Shown here piece by piece: positions 10,561-23,992 of a stretch of 64,000 bases of DNA (its first letter is position 1; each line of letters starts with the position of its first letter). Made by a program: the position numbers and the translations under genes. The DNA is taken from assembly GCF_022581195.2 (NCBI RefSeq), contig NC_061462.1:1860001-1924000 (forward strand), written 5' to 3'. Origin of the DNA: Helicoverpa zea. Lineage: Eukaryota; Arthropoda; Insecta; Lepidoptera; Noctuidae. Under the pieces are notes generated by a model, which did no database searches, had not been told where the DNA came from, and worked only from the letters and a program-made list of their open reading frames with translations.

Positions 10561-13500
10561 TAAAATTTTCAATCGTGCGGAATTTCATGTCTTGTGCTGC
10601 CATGTCATGAACGCACACCATGACTCGTAACTATGGCAACCAGACTTCGATAAAAAACAGTGACGGGCCAAAGTGGCAAACATCTGTGGCCTGTCCACAA
10701 TATGGATGGATGTGCTGCATTTATTTGTAAGAGGAAATGTCTATGTCAGGAAAAAGTGAGTAGTAAACGTGTAGGAATTAGTTTCGTACCACAACTGTGA
10801 AAGTATAAGCGTTTTTCATTTTATTCGGCTAAGCGTTTATGCTATTGTTCTAAAATCGACGTTGTAAAATTGTAGGCTAACTGGTATGTGCGAAAAAATC
10901 CGAATATAAAATGTTCGATAAAATAATATTTCTAACTAACAATCACTGCGTTCACGAAGTTTAATTGAGCTCTAAACCAAAGCCGTAAAGCGTGAAACCG
11001 GCCGAATATGACCTCTAGCGATTCGATATTCAAATATGACGACCGAACAAATAAAAAAAGTTTCCCCTTTTCATTATCGGATCTCCCTCACCAAAGTTTG
11101 AAAAAAAGAAATTCTATAGATTTTAATGGTATTTTTTTTTTCATAAAAGTTGAAAGTCCCAATTGAAGGTTTCTTGGCGCGGAATTAACTTAGAGTTGTG
11201 CTGTATTCGAGTGGAATAAGCTCGGAATGACCTTTCGTGGGCTGCTGGGCCCCCGGCGAGATTGACGCCGTATCCGCCGGTATTATCCGCACTGCGGATA
11301 TAGGCCAATTATTTTATTAGCCTTGTGTTTTTCATTTTAACTTTGGAGACTTTTGAGATTTTATAGTTGGACTTATAATAGTAACATACACAACGTTTGA
11401 AACCTCTTCTCGAAAAGTTTAAAAAACAAGAAAAATCTCATCGAGTGGAACGAAGCTCACAATTTACAAGGTAGGGGTGCATTCAATGCAATTCGATATA
11501 CATGCACTCAAAAATCAAACTGGCCCAAAATTATCTATCACTAGCCGTGGTTCGGATATCCGCGCAGCCGTACCCCAACCGGCGGATACGGGAAGCCGCA
11601 CTGTTATTTGAAACTCCGGCCAGATTGGGGAGTGTTGCAAAATTTTACCTATTAAAGTGTAAATTTTGAGCTCCGTCTCCTAACTTACTTAACCATATTA
11701 GATGGAAAGCCGTTTTATAATAACTGTAATATTTTAGTATGTTGTTAGTATAGTTTTATAACTGTTTCAGGTGTAAAACCAAGGCTTAAAGCGGTACAGG
11801 AATTTTGCATCGAGGATTTGTTTTACACGAGTTGTTCTACACTTAATTAATACATAAACCTTTTATAACTTAGTTAAGTTCTGTATAGTCGGCCTGTTAG
11901 CTTAGCTTTGTTTGTACACAGTGCTTAAAGTTTTAAGTGCGTTTTTAAGTTCTGAAGTTACATAAAAAGTTGGGGTGTTTATTTTCTTTTGTCTTTCAGG
12001 TGGATGTTGGTACCTAGTTTTTTTAACAAGGGCAGGAAGATGATGAACGTTAATGTCGTGTTATGTACTAGTTACTGTTATTCAAAATACAGAAAATTAT
12101 ATTCTATTCCTATTCAAAAGCTAATGAAAGCTAGAATATTGCCATGATGTAATATTACTGTGATGCGAGATGATATTCACTCCGTCAATTTAGACAAACT
12201 GCTACATAGAGCCTGGAGGGAAGATTGCTACTCCACTATTCTTGGAATCCAGGTACGTTTATCAGAGTATCAGTAGCTGAGGAAGTTAGTGTCAAGATAT
12301 CAATTTCACAAGGATATCAAACTACTAAACTTCTTGGTAATATTAATTCAAACTGGCTTACAGGAACTGCTTGTTCTAATATTGGTAGATTTTGTGTAAA
12401 TTTTATATTTCTATACATGCAGTAGCTTTTGCGTGAAATGCTTAGTAACAAACATACTCCTACATACATCGATATATCCTTAAAACCTTTCACATTCATA
12501 GTACTAAAGTAGGATAGTCGAATCAAAACTTGTAAAATGCGAACTTATTTGAGAAGAGCAAAAATAACTCAAGAATTTTTCGCACAGAAGCGCATACAAA
12601 AATACTGCAGCAAAAACTGCGATCAAACTAAAAAGCGAGAAAAACCAGCGAGAAACCGTTTACTTACAGACCGAGTGCCATAACGTTGAGCTTGCAAAGA
12701 ATACGAAAACGTACGCGTTTCCGTCCATAGATCAAGAACCGGACGGTTAGGGAGACTTATGTCGGAACGGTTTTACGCCGGTTTTCGCCGACAAAAGTCG
12801 CTGGGTGTCGCCAAGTGTCGTCTAAACTTCCAAGGTCACATTACCATAAAGTCCGTGCTTTCACAAATTTCTCTTTACTCGAGTTGCAGACGTGAACTTC
12901 CAACACTTTTTATTACGGCGTTTCAATTCAGTTTACGACTCAATTTGCGTGGAGAGTTATGAATTTGTCTTTAATGTTCGCTTTATTTGTTGTTCGTCAT
13001 TTTTATTAAGAATGCAATAAAGGAGATAACTGTCAGCACTTATTTTGTTTTTCATAAGCACCTCGTTTACAAGTATAGGTGTCCGATTTGCCATATCTAT
13101 TGTAAACTAGCGTCTCTTGGAAACTAAATCCCATTCCCGGATTAGTGCAAATTATTTTTCCAAAGAATTGTATAAAGGTATAGAAAATATCATACTGAAA
13201 GTTACTGGAACGTCCGATTAATCATTTTCAACTATTCAGTTGCCAGCTCTCCGAAAAAAACCTACCAACATTTATTCCGAAAAAATATATAAAACATCGG
13301 TGCGTATAAGCTGAAACCATTCCAGTAAGTACCCATTGAAACGCACCGACCATTATCCTCATGAAAATGAAACGAACGCAATCGAAGTTAAACAAATGGA
13401 ATTAAATTTCGCCAAAAAAAATCTATTCAACGAAATCCTATTGTATCCGCAGAGGGGATTAATAACCTATGCAAATCTGGCGCGTACGTGTTACATGACA

Positions 13501-16370
13501 GTTTTCTATTGCTGACATTGCAATTGATACCAAGTATATAAATTCTACCATTTGCTTTTATTGCATTTTTGTGAAAAAGTTCATTTATGGGAAAAGGTTG
13601 AATTATATAATTTTTCCTGGCTTATATAAGTATTTTATATGTTTTTTTATTTATTATGTATCCATTCAAGCCAGTATCTTCTACCTAAATAAAAATGAGA
13701 AATTGCAAATGTAACGTCATAATTATGTCTGTTTTAGCGTAAATATCCCGGAGATAGGTGTAGTACCTACCTATCCTGGTTAATCTATTTACCTTATTAT
13801 AGACACAAACAGAAGTCCCTAACTTAAGGTCGGAAACTTTAAGGAACTAAGTAGATACATATAAAAAGGTTCTTTCAGCGCATAGCTCGCTCACTATAAT
13901 AATCAGTAGTCCAACCATGTCCTCTCGCATTCACTAGTAATTGAACTTTTTCTGCACTCGCAAAGAAATTGTAAATTCAATTCCAATTACTATAGAACTT
14001 ATCTTGGCATCTCAATTTGAAATGAGAAAATAAATTGCACAGCTTGCAACATGTTTCATGGTATTTACTTCATTTAAATGCAGATCTAAGTATATATTTT
14101 TACACAGAATTACTTAATTTCATACCAGGTGCTGGAATACCTACAGCTTCAAAATTATTTTTTTTGTATATCTACTATTGTATACTATCTAAGCAACAAT
14201 TACTGAACTCGTTTTTTATGATTTTTTTGTAAAAAGATTTTGTTTTAGATTATATCCCAATCGATAGTATCAAATACGACGTAAAAACCGGGATTGCTAA
14301 ACAGAACAAATCCTGCGATTTCATACATCGGACGCGACCGTCAAAATCCAATCAACCCAACTATTTCCAGTGTTCCGAGTTTCAGGGATCAGTGTTTCAG
14401 CAAAAAATATTGCCTCAAGAGTATCCTAAATAAACTGAAATGTGTTACCTACCCTGCAAAACGTGGGGTTCATTAATATTCGCATGTCAACGTGCTGTCT
14501 TCGCCTATCTATTGAATATTTGAACAGGACTTATGATGTGAGGGTTTGGTGTAAGATCTGCGTGGCTTCTGAAGACTCAAGGTGTTAAGCAAACTAGCTT
14601 CACACCTTCGTGATATGAAGGAAAAGGATGTAGGTATACCTTGAGAGTAAATGCAGAGGTTTTATTTCGGCGAATTACTTTTTGTCGCATAGTAACCTTT
14701 TGTTTGAGCACCTTTTATTTAAGCTCAGTGCTTTCATTACCTTTTACAGGAAATGAAACAAAAGCCATTTCTAAGAACTTATCTGTACAATAATAGCAAC
14801 AACATTATGTTAGCAACAAAATGAAAAAGACGGACAACGGGCAAATATACTGAGAAGCTACTTAAAGAAAGTTTCAAACAGTGATAATAAAAAGTTCTCA
14901 ATCGATTGTAGCAAAGAACTAGTTTGCTGGAAGCGATCGAGGTGTCGAAGAATTCCGCTCTCATTGCCCCCCTCAAGGTCTAAGGCACGCTCCAAACGTT
15001 TCTAGTGCCTATTATCCGAGTTTTGAATGATCAATTTAACTTCGCCCGCTGAAAAGTGGTGAGAGCTGGTAAAAATTGATGTGGTAAGTAGACTCCGCTT
15101 ATAATTTCGACCTTCTTATGTTTGCTTCTAGACGTTTCGCTCTAGGATATTCTGTCAAAACTTAAAGAATATGTATTTTATTTTTCGTAGGGTTTGCAAT
15201 TTAATTTTTTATAAGTTTATTTTCTAAATAATATCTACCTATAGGTATTATTCGACAAATAAGAAAAAACTAAGATAAAGAAATGTTAAATGAGAGAAAG
15301 AAGTATTAATAAAAGGATCACTAAAGAACTTTTGAAACATAATATTCGTAGTAATTCTCGTGATAATCACCTACAACTATCGCGAGTAAGCCTGGTCACG
15401 CGATTCTAGTAATTACACGTATATCATAGCGAATCAGTGAATAAATGAATAAATTCTCTGAATTATGAATATCCAAGTAATTTCTATTAATTAAAATCGT
15501 GCTATCAACTACAACAACTGAATTTGAACAATGAACATATTAAAATCTCGATTGAACACAGATGAAATTTTGAATCACAACGTCAATTGCAAAATATTAT
15601 TGATTAAATATTTGGCAGAGGATTACGTAGAGTCTAGATAAGTTTATGTGATGATGATGTCTTTCATGCCAATTATCGGCCACGGTGGCTATTCTCATAT
15701 AAGGAGATCAGCCATCTGCGCAGACACAAGTGCACTCACTACCCAACTTCTAGTTCTCAAACATATTACTTTTTAATTGTACTGGACAATGATCATGCAT
15801 GGTAGTAAGATTTGATTGGATCGAAAGAAGGACGTGCTCATTAAAACTTGTTCATGATACTTCTTCGGAGATAAACTTCTCAACTGTCACGAAATTATTA
15901 CTTTTATTTATCGACTTAGCTAGGGTACCGTAGTATGAATGTGTATAGCTATTCGTATTATGTAAAAAGCTATTTTTACCTACTTGTAAAACGACCACAA
16001 TAAAATAGAGTAGGTATCCAAAAAGTTTTCATATAAGTAACATTATCTTCTTTACAAATTCATTGTGACTTAGTCGAACAAACCATACTTTTCACCTAGG
16101 CATCCATAAAATTACCGAGAAACTAAATACCATGTCCATTTTCGCCGCAACTCCGTGGCATTTCCCGCTCATTCCCACGTCAGAGTGGAGTCTAACGAAG
16201 TCATTCATGCGCCTCGCCCGTATTGTACCCTAAGATATGCTCTCTTAAATTGGATCAAACTTTGCAATTAAAAGTTACACGCTGTACTAAGGTGATGAAT
16301 TGCTGTGTTGCTTGTGTGTTGCTCAGAATGTTTGAAGATTGGATTTTGTATTTATTTTTAATGTATTTTG
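10561..16370. other. Intergenic AT-rich DNA, no gene recognised
   Basis: No open frame here has a recognisable domain or codon bias. A GC-richer pair of inverted segments, 'CCGTATCCGCCGG' near 11,269 and 'CCGGCGGATACGGG' near 11,579, may mark a decayed inverted-repeat element. A second GC-richer patch lies at 12,640-12,960. Otherwise nothing visible. Confidence 0.5.
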
Positions 16371-16435
16371 AATCCGGTTAGACTGGAAGCCGACTCCAAC
16401 ATTATTGGGAAAAAGACTCGGAGGATGATGATGTA
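16371..16435 (+). repeat. Dispersed repeat end ('GGTTAGACTGGAAGCCGAC' family)
   Basis: Carries 'CCGGTTAGACTGGAAGCCGA', 'CCAACATTATTGGGAAAAAG' and a GATGATGATG end. The same module is found at 33,398-33,460, 44,835-44,890 (reverse) and 50,735-50,795. Recurrence with a constant GATGAT end indicates one transposed family, common in moths. Confidence 0.75.
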
Positions 16436-19400
16436 TTTTGATTTAGTACACAAAACTACTTAAATGAGACTTCGTCTGAATGTTCTAATTCAGATAGAAG
16501 CTAGCTATGAATTGTTGGGATTGTTCGAAAGAGTTAATGCAGAAGGTGGATTTAGTCAGTAAAAGTCATGTATCATTTGGTGATTTTCCCCAACGACTAA
16601 AATTGTCTTGGTATTACCTACTAATTTTACCTACATGTGAAAAGGTTTTATTTGTTAGAGACCATAGACAAAGAAATCCGTTTCTGTGTTTTTAAATTCT
16701 GCATCCAGAGATTCCGCATAAGACAGCAAAAGACTGCATGGGATTACGTTTCAGTCAACGGTTTTGAAGTTCAATAACAAGGGCTTAAAATCGAATGCAT
16801 TTTATCCGGTTTTATAGCTATATCTTAATTTTGCTCCTTTTTAAAAACTTCCTCTATACATACCTATTTTATTTCAAACAATGATAAGCCAACCTCTATA
16901 AATTAACATCCATAAATGCCTGCTTTGCTCAAGTTTCATTGAACATATTCTCACGCATTTTTTTCATCTCGTTCGAATATTGGCTAAAAGCAATTGAATG
17001 GAGTTGTTGCACAAACAGAATGTTCTAGATTAGTATTCTTCACAGTCCCTCGGATGTTCCTCTATTTTAAGATGTTCAAGACATGAATTTCAATAAAACA
17101 CTTTATTCTTACAACACAAAACTCGACGGAATGGAAATATAAAACAAAAATGTCTGCGTTTTTGTTTGTTGGCCAACAATAGCGGGGATGTTTTAAAATG
17201 CTTGCTTATTATGTTTTTTGCACAATGGCAGCGAAATGAAAAGAGCGTAACTGTTGCTTTTACTCTCAGACAAATTGTAGGAGCCATGAAGATAATATGA
17301 CGACAGGCGACTCATTCGTGTGTAAAGGACTTAGGGTCTATTTCATGAAATACAAATACATACCCACCTAAGTCTTGACACCACTCGTGTAGTAAGTAGA
17401 TTTCTGAATTCGAACTTTTTATGTAATTCATTCTCCACATATAACAAGAAAATATTATTATAAATAAGCAATATTTTTCGCAATCACTGAACCATATAGA
17501 AATCACCTACTTTCCTGTTTTCCTTAGCTAAATCAATGTTGCCAAAAAAATGCCTATAGTAGATAATATTTTCGGTAAAAAATACAAGTTTTAATTTTTT
17601 ACCACACACATACGCCGGTCATTTTCCGGGTACATATCCCGTACACGAATAGGGTTCGGCGTAGCGTGAATCACGGCATGCATTGCCGGCAATTAATATG
17701 TTAATTAGTGGGCAACACGCGAGGGATGAGCCCGATGGTGTGGCTGACGGGTGGCCGGGTGTCATCGCACACATTATTGTAATGTGTCGCTTGCATAGAT
17801 TTGTTTAACACTGGATGATATTAGGTTAATGAGTGAAATGGGAATTGAATTTGTATAGGCACTCATTATAATAGGTGAATGGTTTAAGTGTTTGCTTGAA
17901 CGCGGTAATTCAAGAACTATTGGAAAATTCTTTCAGTGTTAGATACTTAATTTTTGTCAAGAAGCACAAAGTAGAATTAACAGGACGCGGGTGGAACTGC
18001 TCGCGGAAGCTACATAGTTGTAGAATCGATGTCAATATATTACATCGTACTTAAGTATTTTTATTATGCTTACATGCAACTTATTATACATATCTGCGTA
18101 AAGGCACGAAAAGTAAAGCAAAAAACTTCGCTGAAAATACGTTTAAGTGCCATAAAAAATTACCAAAGGCCTCATTCATTTTTAATTTTAATCCCATAAA
18201 AGTTCCCATTTCACGATAATCACAAAATAATTCATAAAATAAATAATTTCTGCACGACACAACTTTGTAGTGTTATCGGGCTTATTTAATATTCGCGACG
18301 TTCTTACAAAGTTATCTCATTAGCCGCCGACGACGCTCGGGACACTGGGCTAACTCAGCGGTGTCAAAGCGCGTCAAATGTTAAAATTGAAAATTTCAAT
18401 CATTTTTAATGAAGCTCATTAATTAATTATACTGTAGTTTAACCTTATTATTGTTGCCTATTATTTTTAGATTATTATAGGTAAAAGGACGATCATTGCT
18501 GGTCTCTCGCCTTCATGATCTTGTTTTCAAATCCTAACCATGTCAAAAAGCTATTCAATTGCCTAAATAAAAGTAAATAGGTAAAAAAAATTGAAAATGT
18601 ATAAATCAATCTCATATTTCTAGTAAATATATAGGTCTATCAAAAATATAGGTAATGTATTTGTGTCTGGAAAATATCGATCTAAATAAAATTGATATAA
18701 TGGACTGGCTACCATGATATTATATTATTTTCATTGCTTCGGAAGGCACTTAAAATTGTTTACTGCTTTTGCATCATAAAATCTATTGGCAATTCCACTT
18801 TCACAAATATCGGAAATGATTTTATTGTCCACTGTTATAACGGCTTAGAAAATAAATATCATTTTATGGATGACGTAAAAAATAAATTCTATAAAATGAT
18901 TATCTACCTACTAACTGTTTCCCCGTGGTTTCATCTACGTCCCGGGAGAAAATTGTTCCTAGACTAGTTGTCCCAAAAACACGAATAAACATTTTTTTTT
19001 TTTCTATTTATTATATTAGTACAGATGAATCTAATATTGGTACAATACAATAAAATCAGGAAGCAAACAAAAATTGCATTTATTTCAATTCAAAGCAAAA
19101 CTAACACCATCATAATTTTGCATCAAGCCTACAAAAAACTACGTTTGAATAAACAAAGTCTATTCACAAGGAGTGGCACATGACTATCGCGAAAAATGTA
19201 CACTTTTTTTTAATTAAATGGCCGCGTCCGGCCCTATCATTGCCGCCGTTTCGGGGATGATCGGGTGCGTTCGTGCTTCACGCGAGGCTTGTATTAAAAC
19301 TATTACACGCAAAGTAATTAAAAGCTCAACATGGGTGTGCCTTTGCCTGGCTTTCTTCCGCAACTTCAGAAGAGATTTATTATGTCATAATTTAAATTGT

Positions 19401-19555
19401 GAGCATCGGAAACTCGTGAAAAAACAATGACAAAACTATTTTGCAATTAGTTCTCATAGTTTTAATGCTTCAGAAAGTTCTGGAATGTAGTAGCTTCATC
19501 TATGATCTATGAAAATATTTATCCGAAACACGTCCTTAAGAGGCTGAATGCACCC
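16436..19555. other. Intergenic DNA with GC-richer islands
   Basis: No gene recognised. Two stretches stand out from the AT-rich background: 17,605-17,800 and 18,285-18,430, both with TAATTA-type motifs inside or beside GC-rich blocks. A decayed dispersed repeat ('CCCCGTGGTTTCATCTACGTCCCGG') lies near 18,920-18,985. Another GC-rich patch at 19,215-19,310 follows. Confidence 0.45.
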
Positions 19556-19559
19556 AAAA

Positions 19560-19830
19560 CACTTTCTTTCTTTCTTTTCTTTCCTTTCTTTCTTTTCTTT
19601 CTTTTCTTTCTTTTCTTTCTTTTCTTTCTTTTCTTTCTTTTCTTTCTTTTCTTTCTTTTCTTTCTTTTCTTTCTTTTCTTTCTTTTCTTTCTTTTCTTTC
19701 TTTTCTTTCTTTTCTTTCTTTTCTTTCTTTTCTTTCTTTTCTTTCTTTTCTTTCTTTTCTTTCTTTTCTATCTTTTGTTTCTTTTCTTTCTTTTCTTTCT
19801 TTTCTTTCTTTTCTTTCTTTTCCTTCTTTA
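19560..19830. repeat. Minisatellite with 9-base unit TTTCTTTTC
   Basis: About 28-30 tandem copies of a nine-base pyrimidine unit (TTTCTTTTC), with a few substitutions near the ends (for example 'TTTCTATCTTTTG'). The array is open in several frames (lysine/glutamate-rich on one strand, phenylalanine/serine-rich on the other), but this is a consequence of the repeat and not a gene. Confidence 0.95.
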
Positions 19831-20149
19831 CGTATTTACGTACGCGAGACGAGAAGACGAGAAAGAAAGTTGACGCAACGTTCGTAACATACATATAAAT
19901 TAATATCTTTATAATGAGTTGAGTAATCAAAAATGAAAATTAACCAAGTTCTGTATTTACATATATAGACTCGTTAATGTTAGAATTTTATCAATGAAAG
20001 TTGAGAAGTAATACAGATATTTTTGTTAGAAGATCATTTTGGACTGAGGTACCTAAGTTAACATTTTTTTGTATCGAGAAAACTTTCCGAAAACGTGTTT
20101 TGAAATTAGGTAACAGGGTTCTCAGAAATATGTTCAAGATTATTATATT

Positions 20150-21412
20150 ATTCGCTAGGTACAGTCATTGGCAAGGTGCTGGATAGTCTGCTTGAGAAGC
20201 AACTAAATAGACACATCAAATTAAATGATGGGCAGTTTGGTTTCAGACCCCAACTGTCCACTGAAAGTGCAATCTTGTGTCTCAAGCAGACTGTCCGGTA
20301 CTACACAGACAGGAGAACACCGGTGTATGGTTGTTTTCTTGATCTGTCAAAAGCCTTTGACCTGGTAAATTATGACATCTTGTGGCAAAAGTTGTCGGAT
20401 GACACAGACTTACCCGCTGAGTTAATTAATGTTTTCCAACATTGGTATAAGAACCAGAAAAATTATGTTAAGTGGGCGGATACTAAATCTGAGACTTATA
20501 GTCTGGAATGTGGAGTTAGGCAGGGGGGAATAACTTCACCTACTCTGTTTAATCTTTACATAGATCGTTTGGTGGGGGAGCTGAGCAGCACCATGGTTGG
20601 GTGCTCGATTGATGGCAAGATGCTAAACAATATTAGTTACGCTGATGACATGGTGCTGCTCAGCCCATCCATCTGTGGTCTGAGGAAATTGCTGGCTGTC
20701 TGCGAGAGATATGCGGAGGCTCATGGCCTGAGGTATAACGCCACCAAGAGTGAAGTAATTGTGTTTAAGGTACGTAACAATACACCTGCTTATATTCCAC
20801 CTGTAAAGCTTGACGATTCTCCTCTTAAAGTTGTGACTCAATTTAAATACCTCGGCCATGTAGTTACGGATTCTCTGACAGATGATCAGGATATTGATAG
20901 GGAGCGTAGAGCGTTGGCAGCCCGATGTAACATGCTTGCTCGCAGGTTTGCACGATGCACTAATCAAGTAAAACTGACCTTATTTAGAGCATATTGCCAG
21001 TCGTTCTACTCGTGCAGCTTGTGGGTAAGGTATACGCAGAAGGCTTACAACGCTCTGCGCGTTCAGTATAATAATGCGCTGAGGATGCTGTTGGGACTGC
21101 CTCGATGGTGTAGCGCGTCTGGCATGTTTGCGGAGGCTAGAGTTGATGACTTCTATGCCATTATACGCAAGAGATGTGCGTCCATGATGAGACGCTTCAG
21201 GGACAGTCCCAACAGTATCCTTGCTACACTGGCAGACAAAATTGACGGACCGTTTATAAGACACTGGGCAAGTAGACATGTGCGTGCTGACGTCCATGTC
21301 AATAATTAATACATTTATAATTTGTGTTGTTTTTCTACTAACATTAGGATAAGGAATTACTAACACTTGTATGGATCTCTGGTCTGAAATAAATAATTTA
21401 TTATTATTATTT
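20150..21412 (+). mobile_element. 5'-truncated LINE with (ATT)n tail
   Basis: A reverse-transcriptase frame is followed by about 75 bases of 3' UTR ending 'AATAAATAATTTATTATTATTATT', a simple-repeat tail typical of CR1/L2-like LINEs. The 5' part of the element is missing. The insertion reads on the plus strand. Confidence 0.85.
20176..21309 (+). pseudogene. LINE reverse transcriptase, 5'-truncated
   Basis: A 377-residue open frame starting inside the reverse-transcriptase domain: 'QFGFRPQLSTESAI', motif A 'GCFLDLSKAFDLVNYD', motif B 'GVRQGGITSPTLFNLYID', catalytic 'NISYADDMVLLSPS', then 'NATKSEVIVFK' and 'FKYLGHVV' and a C-terminal extension ending HVNN. It has no internal stops, so the copy is young, but the endonuclease and ORF1 are absent and it cannot be autonomous. 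The apparent start methionine is simply the first start-like codon after the truncation. Clade not assigned. Confidence 0.85.
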
Positions 21413-22135
21413 GTATGTCTCTACCAGACCTCGGGACTATAGAGTCCCGGATTTTTGGGAGGCGAACGTGGGGCCGAAGCCAACACGCTGAAACCCTTTT
21501 GAGACAACTTTAATGAAATGGCGACACAAAACCGACGATTATCCCTGTATACACTACAGAAATGTACCCAAGGACAATCCCCGGTTCTGTGCTAAACTAT
21601 TGCTAACTATGGATGAAAACTACTTGGGCTATTGTGATGGGATGCTAATGGATTAGGAATGGGGAAACTACGGGAACTATGGCACCTGCCGATGACAATG
21701 TATTAAATACATGTAAAAATGGCAGGTGGAGACTCGCCACCTCACTTACTGGGCCCCCGGGAATCAGTCGCTAAATCGCAACAAGGGGCAACAGGTACAT
21801 GAGCGGCTGAAGGGTGAGGATACCTCGGCGGACTTTAAACGCAGATCACGCGCTCCCTGTGGGTCCAGCATCACCGGCCCACTCGCCACTTACCACGAGG
21901 CACCTACCCTCCGAGTGGGCTGTTAACCCTGCTCTAGCGACTCCACTCTGACCGGCCGATGAAGGCAAGCCAAGAGGCGGGAGACCTATCCCCCGTCATG
22001 CTTCACTCCGGCAGGCCGGAGATGGGGGACAGTATACTCTCTCTGGAGCACTCGGATATATAGCCCCGCGGGGTCGCTACTCCCCGTCATCCGCCTCAGA
22101 TGCCCTGCGGGGCTTATTATTATTATTATATATTT
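21413..22135 (+). mobile_element. Non-coding tailed retroelement next to the LINE
   Basis: A GC-rich unit of about 720 bases ends 'GATGCCCTGCGGGGC' followed by a (TTA)n tail at 22,116-22,134, so it too looks retroposed. It has no open frame of note. It may be the 5' UTR or a non-autonomous derivative of a LINE that uses the same type of tail as the element directly upstream. The contrast in base composition with its flanks is sharp. Confidence 0.6.
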
Positions 22136-22654
22136 TTTTCGCCGTCAGAAACTGTATAGATTTGGCCAAAAAATTGATTTGTCTCAATCAATTTTAGATA
22201 ATTTCGTCCCTTAAGAAAAAAAAATCTTTCTGTGAGCACCCATACTTATTATATACGCCCTACTCGTACGTGCGTACAAAATATCCTATAGTACTTTTGT
22301 ATACATGGGTACCTATAGTATCAAGTTTTTACTCCCACCTATGAGTAAAAACTTTAATTCAGGAATGTTTTATGTTATTTGGACCACACGTGGCTTCTTG
22401 AACTAATTTAAATAAAAATACCACATGCTAACTTAATAGAAGGCCTAGCGTAAGTTACCCGTAGGTAGTAAGTTAGCGTAAGTAACTAAGTACCTACCTT
22501 CATTTATCAAAACAAAGTCCTATTCTCGAATAAAACCTGTATGAGAGTTGAAAAACAAATATGGAAGCAATGTCTAATAGTACCTATATGGTCTACGAAT
22601 AATATTACATCTAAAAGAATATGCTAAAATCCAAAATCATGCTATAGATTAGAC

Positions 22655-23042
22655 CTGGGACCCGATTCTCCTAATCTTACTTAAGCGACATACGATTCAC
22701 ATTCGACTGCGATCCTATCACGACTTGATTACGATTGAAGCGTATGTGGCATTCCGCTATTTTTTCTTTGAAATAAACGTTTTTATCCTTTTCTGTCATT
22801 CAATGATGAATCATTTTGTCTGCAAATGATTTACGATTGCAATATGATTGTAGAGCAAACTACCGTCCACCAAAATCGCCAAAATAGCAGACCAATCGCA
22901 AATCAATCGAATGTCGTTGGAATACGATTGGTCTTATATTAGTATCAGAATGCCCGATATGGTTAAAACTGCTTTTGCGATAATATTGCGATTCGATTTC
23001 TATTAAATTTTGACATTATGCACTTCGGAGAATTGGGCCCCT
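22655..23042. mobile_element. Inverted-repeat element (MITE-like), copy 1
   Basis: Terminal inverted repeats: left 'GGGACCCGATTCTCC', right 'GGAGAATTGGGCCCC'. The interior (containing 'CGATATGGTTAAAACTG' and 'TTGTCTGCAAATGATTTACG') recurs inverted at 33,553-33,865 as 'CAGGGGCCCGATTCTCC...'. Two copies with matching ends support a non-autonomous DNA element. Confidence 0.8.
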
Positions 23043-23992
23043 GATTAGACATGCTATAGATTGGGTGATACCAGGAGCAGCTCTTATACTTACAATTACG
23101 TATAAACCACAACGTTGGTACAACGCCACCTTTCAGTATAAATCGCAACTTGAATATTTGCAAAGTGAGCACTGAAATTCAGCAGTGAACCTGTTGCGCT
23201 TGTTACAGAAAATCTTTCCATTTTTGCCAAGGCGACATCTGTTGGAAAATATTGGAACTGCTTAAGTACGCTGTCTATAACCACAGATAATAAACAGGAC
23301 ACAAAAAGTAAAAACGGATTGTCCTTGATCCTTAAGATGATAAATAATTAAAATCGGGAAGAATAATAATAGGTCCAGATGATGATCCCATATTATTTTT
23401 TTTTATTTAAGCCATATTGATTTCATCAGTTAATGTAGTTAATTCTTATAATTTATCGATGTCCGGTTTTATTTTGTTAATTTATTTTTTATTTTATCAT
23501 CGTTCATATTCGACTAACCTCCATGTTTTTATTGGCCTACAACCTGCAGTCGTTAAAAGATAATTACTGAAACAACGAAATAATTTGATGCATCCTTTCA
23601 ATTAATTTTCATTGGACTATTATGTGCATGTTGGATGCGTCCATAGCATTATTTAAATCAGTCATTCTGTAGAATCACTCCAGCAAAGTTACGTTTCTAA
23701 AACATCACAATCAAATAATATTTTTTCCATACTTTGACTAATATCCCATCATCGCAATAAAATTACAACCAGCGTACAATGGAAAAAACTAAACTTTGTT
23801 CATAGAGTTGTGATAAATAATACAATTTATTTATGGCAATACCGACACAGTGAGCCATCGCCCTGCTAACGGTGTCATGGCGGTTTGACTTGTTAAAGGT
23901 TTTTTTTGCAATAACTTACTAGTTAATGTGCTTTTTAGCAATTTCATCTTTGATTTAAGTTGATAATACCACGTTATAAAAAATAGTTAATA
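23043..23992 (+). other. Upstream region of Rap1, no coding feature
   Basis: AT-rich sequence. A possible 3' splice site 'GTGCTTTTTAG' at 23,928-23,938, about 54 bases before the start codon, could join an upstream non-coding exon that I cannot locate. This is inferred from the motif alone. Confidence 0.3.

Noticed and set aside
19496..19930. Lysine/glutamate-rich and phenylalanine-rich open frames of 116-144 codons
   Set aside because: Pure translation of the 9-base minisatellite in several frames on both strands.
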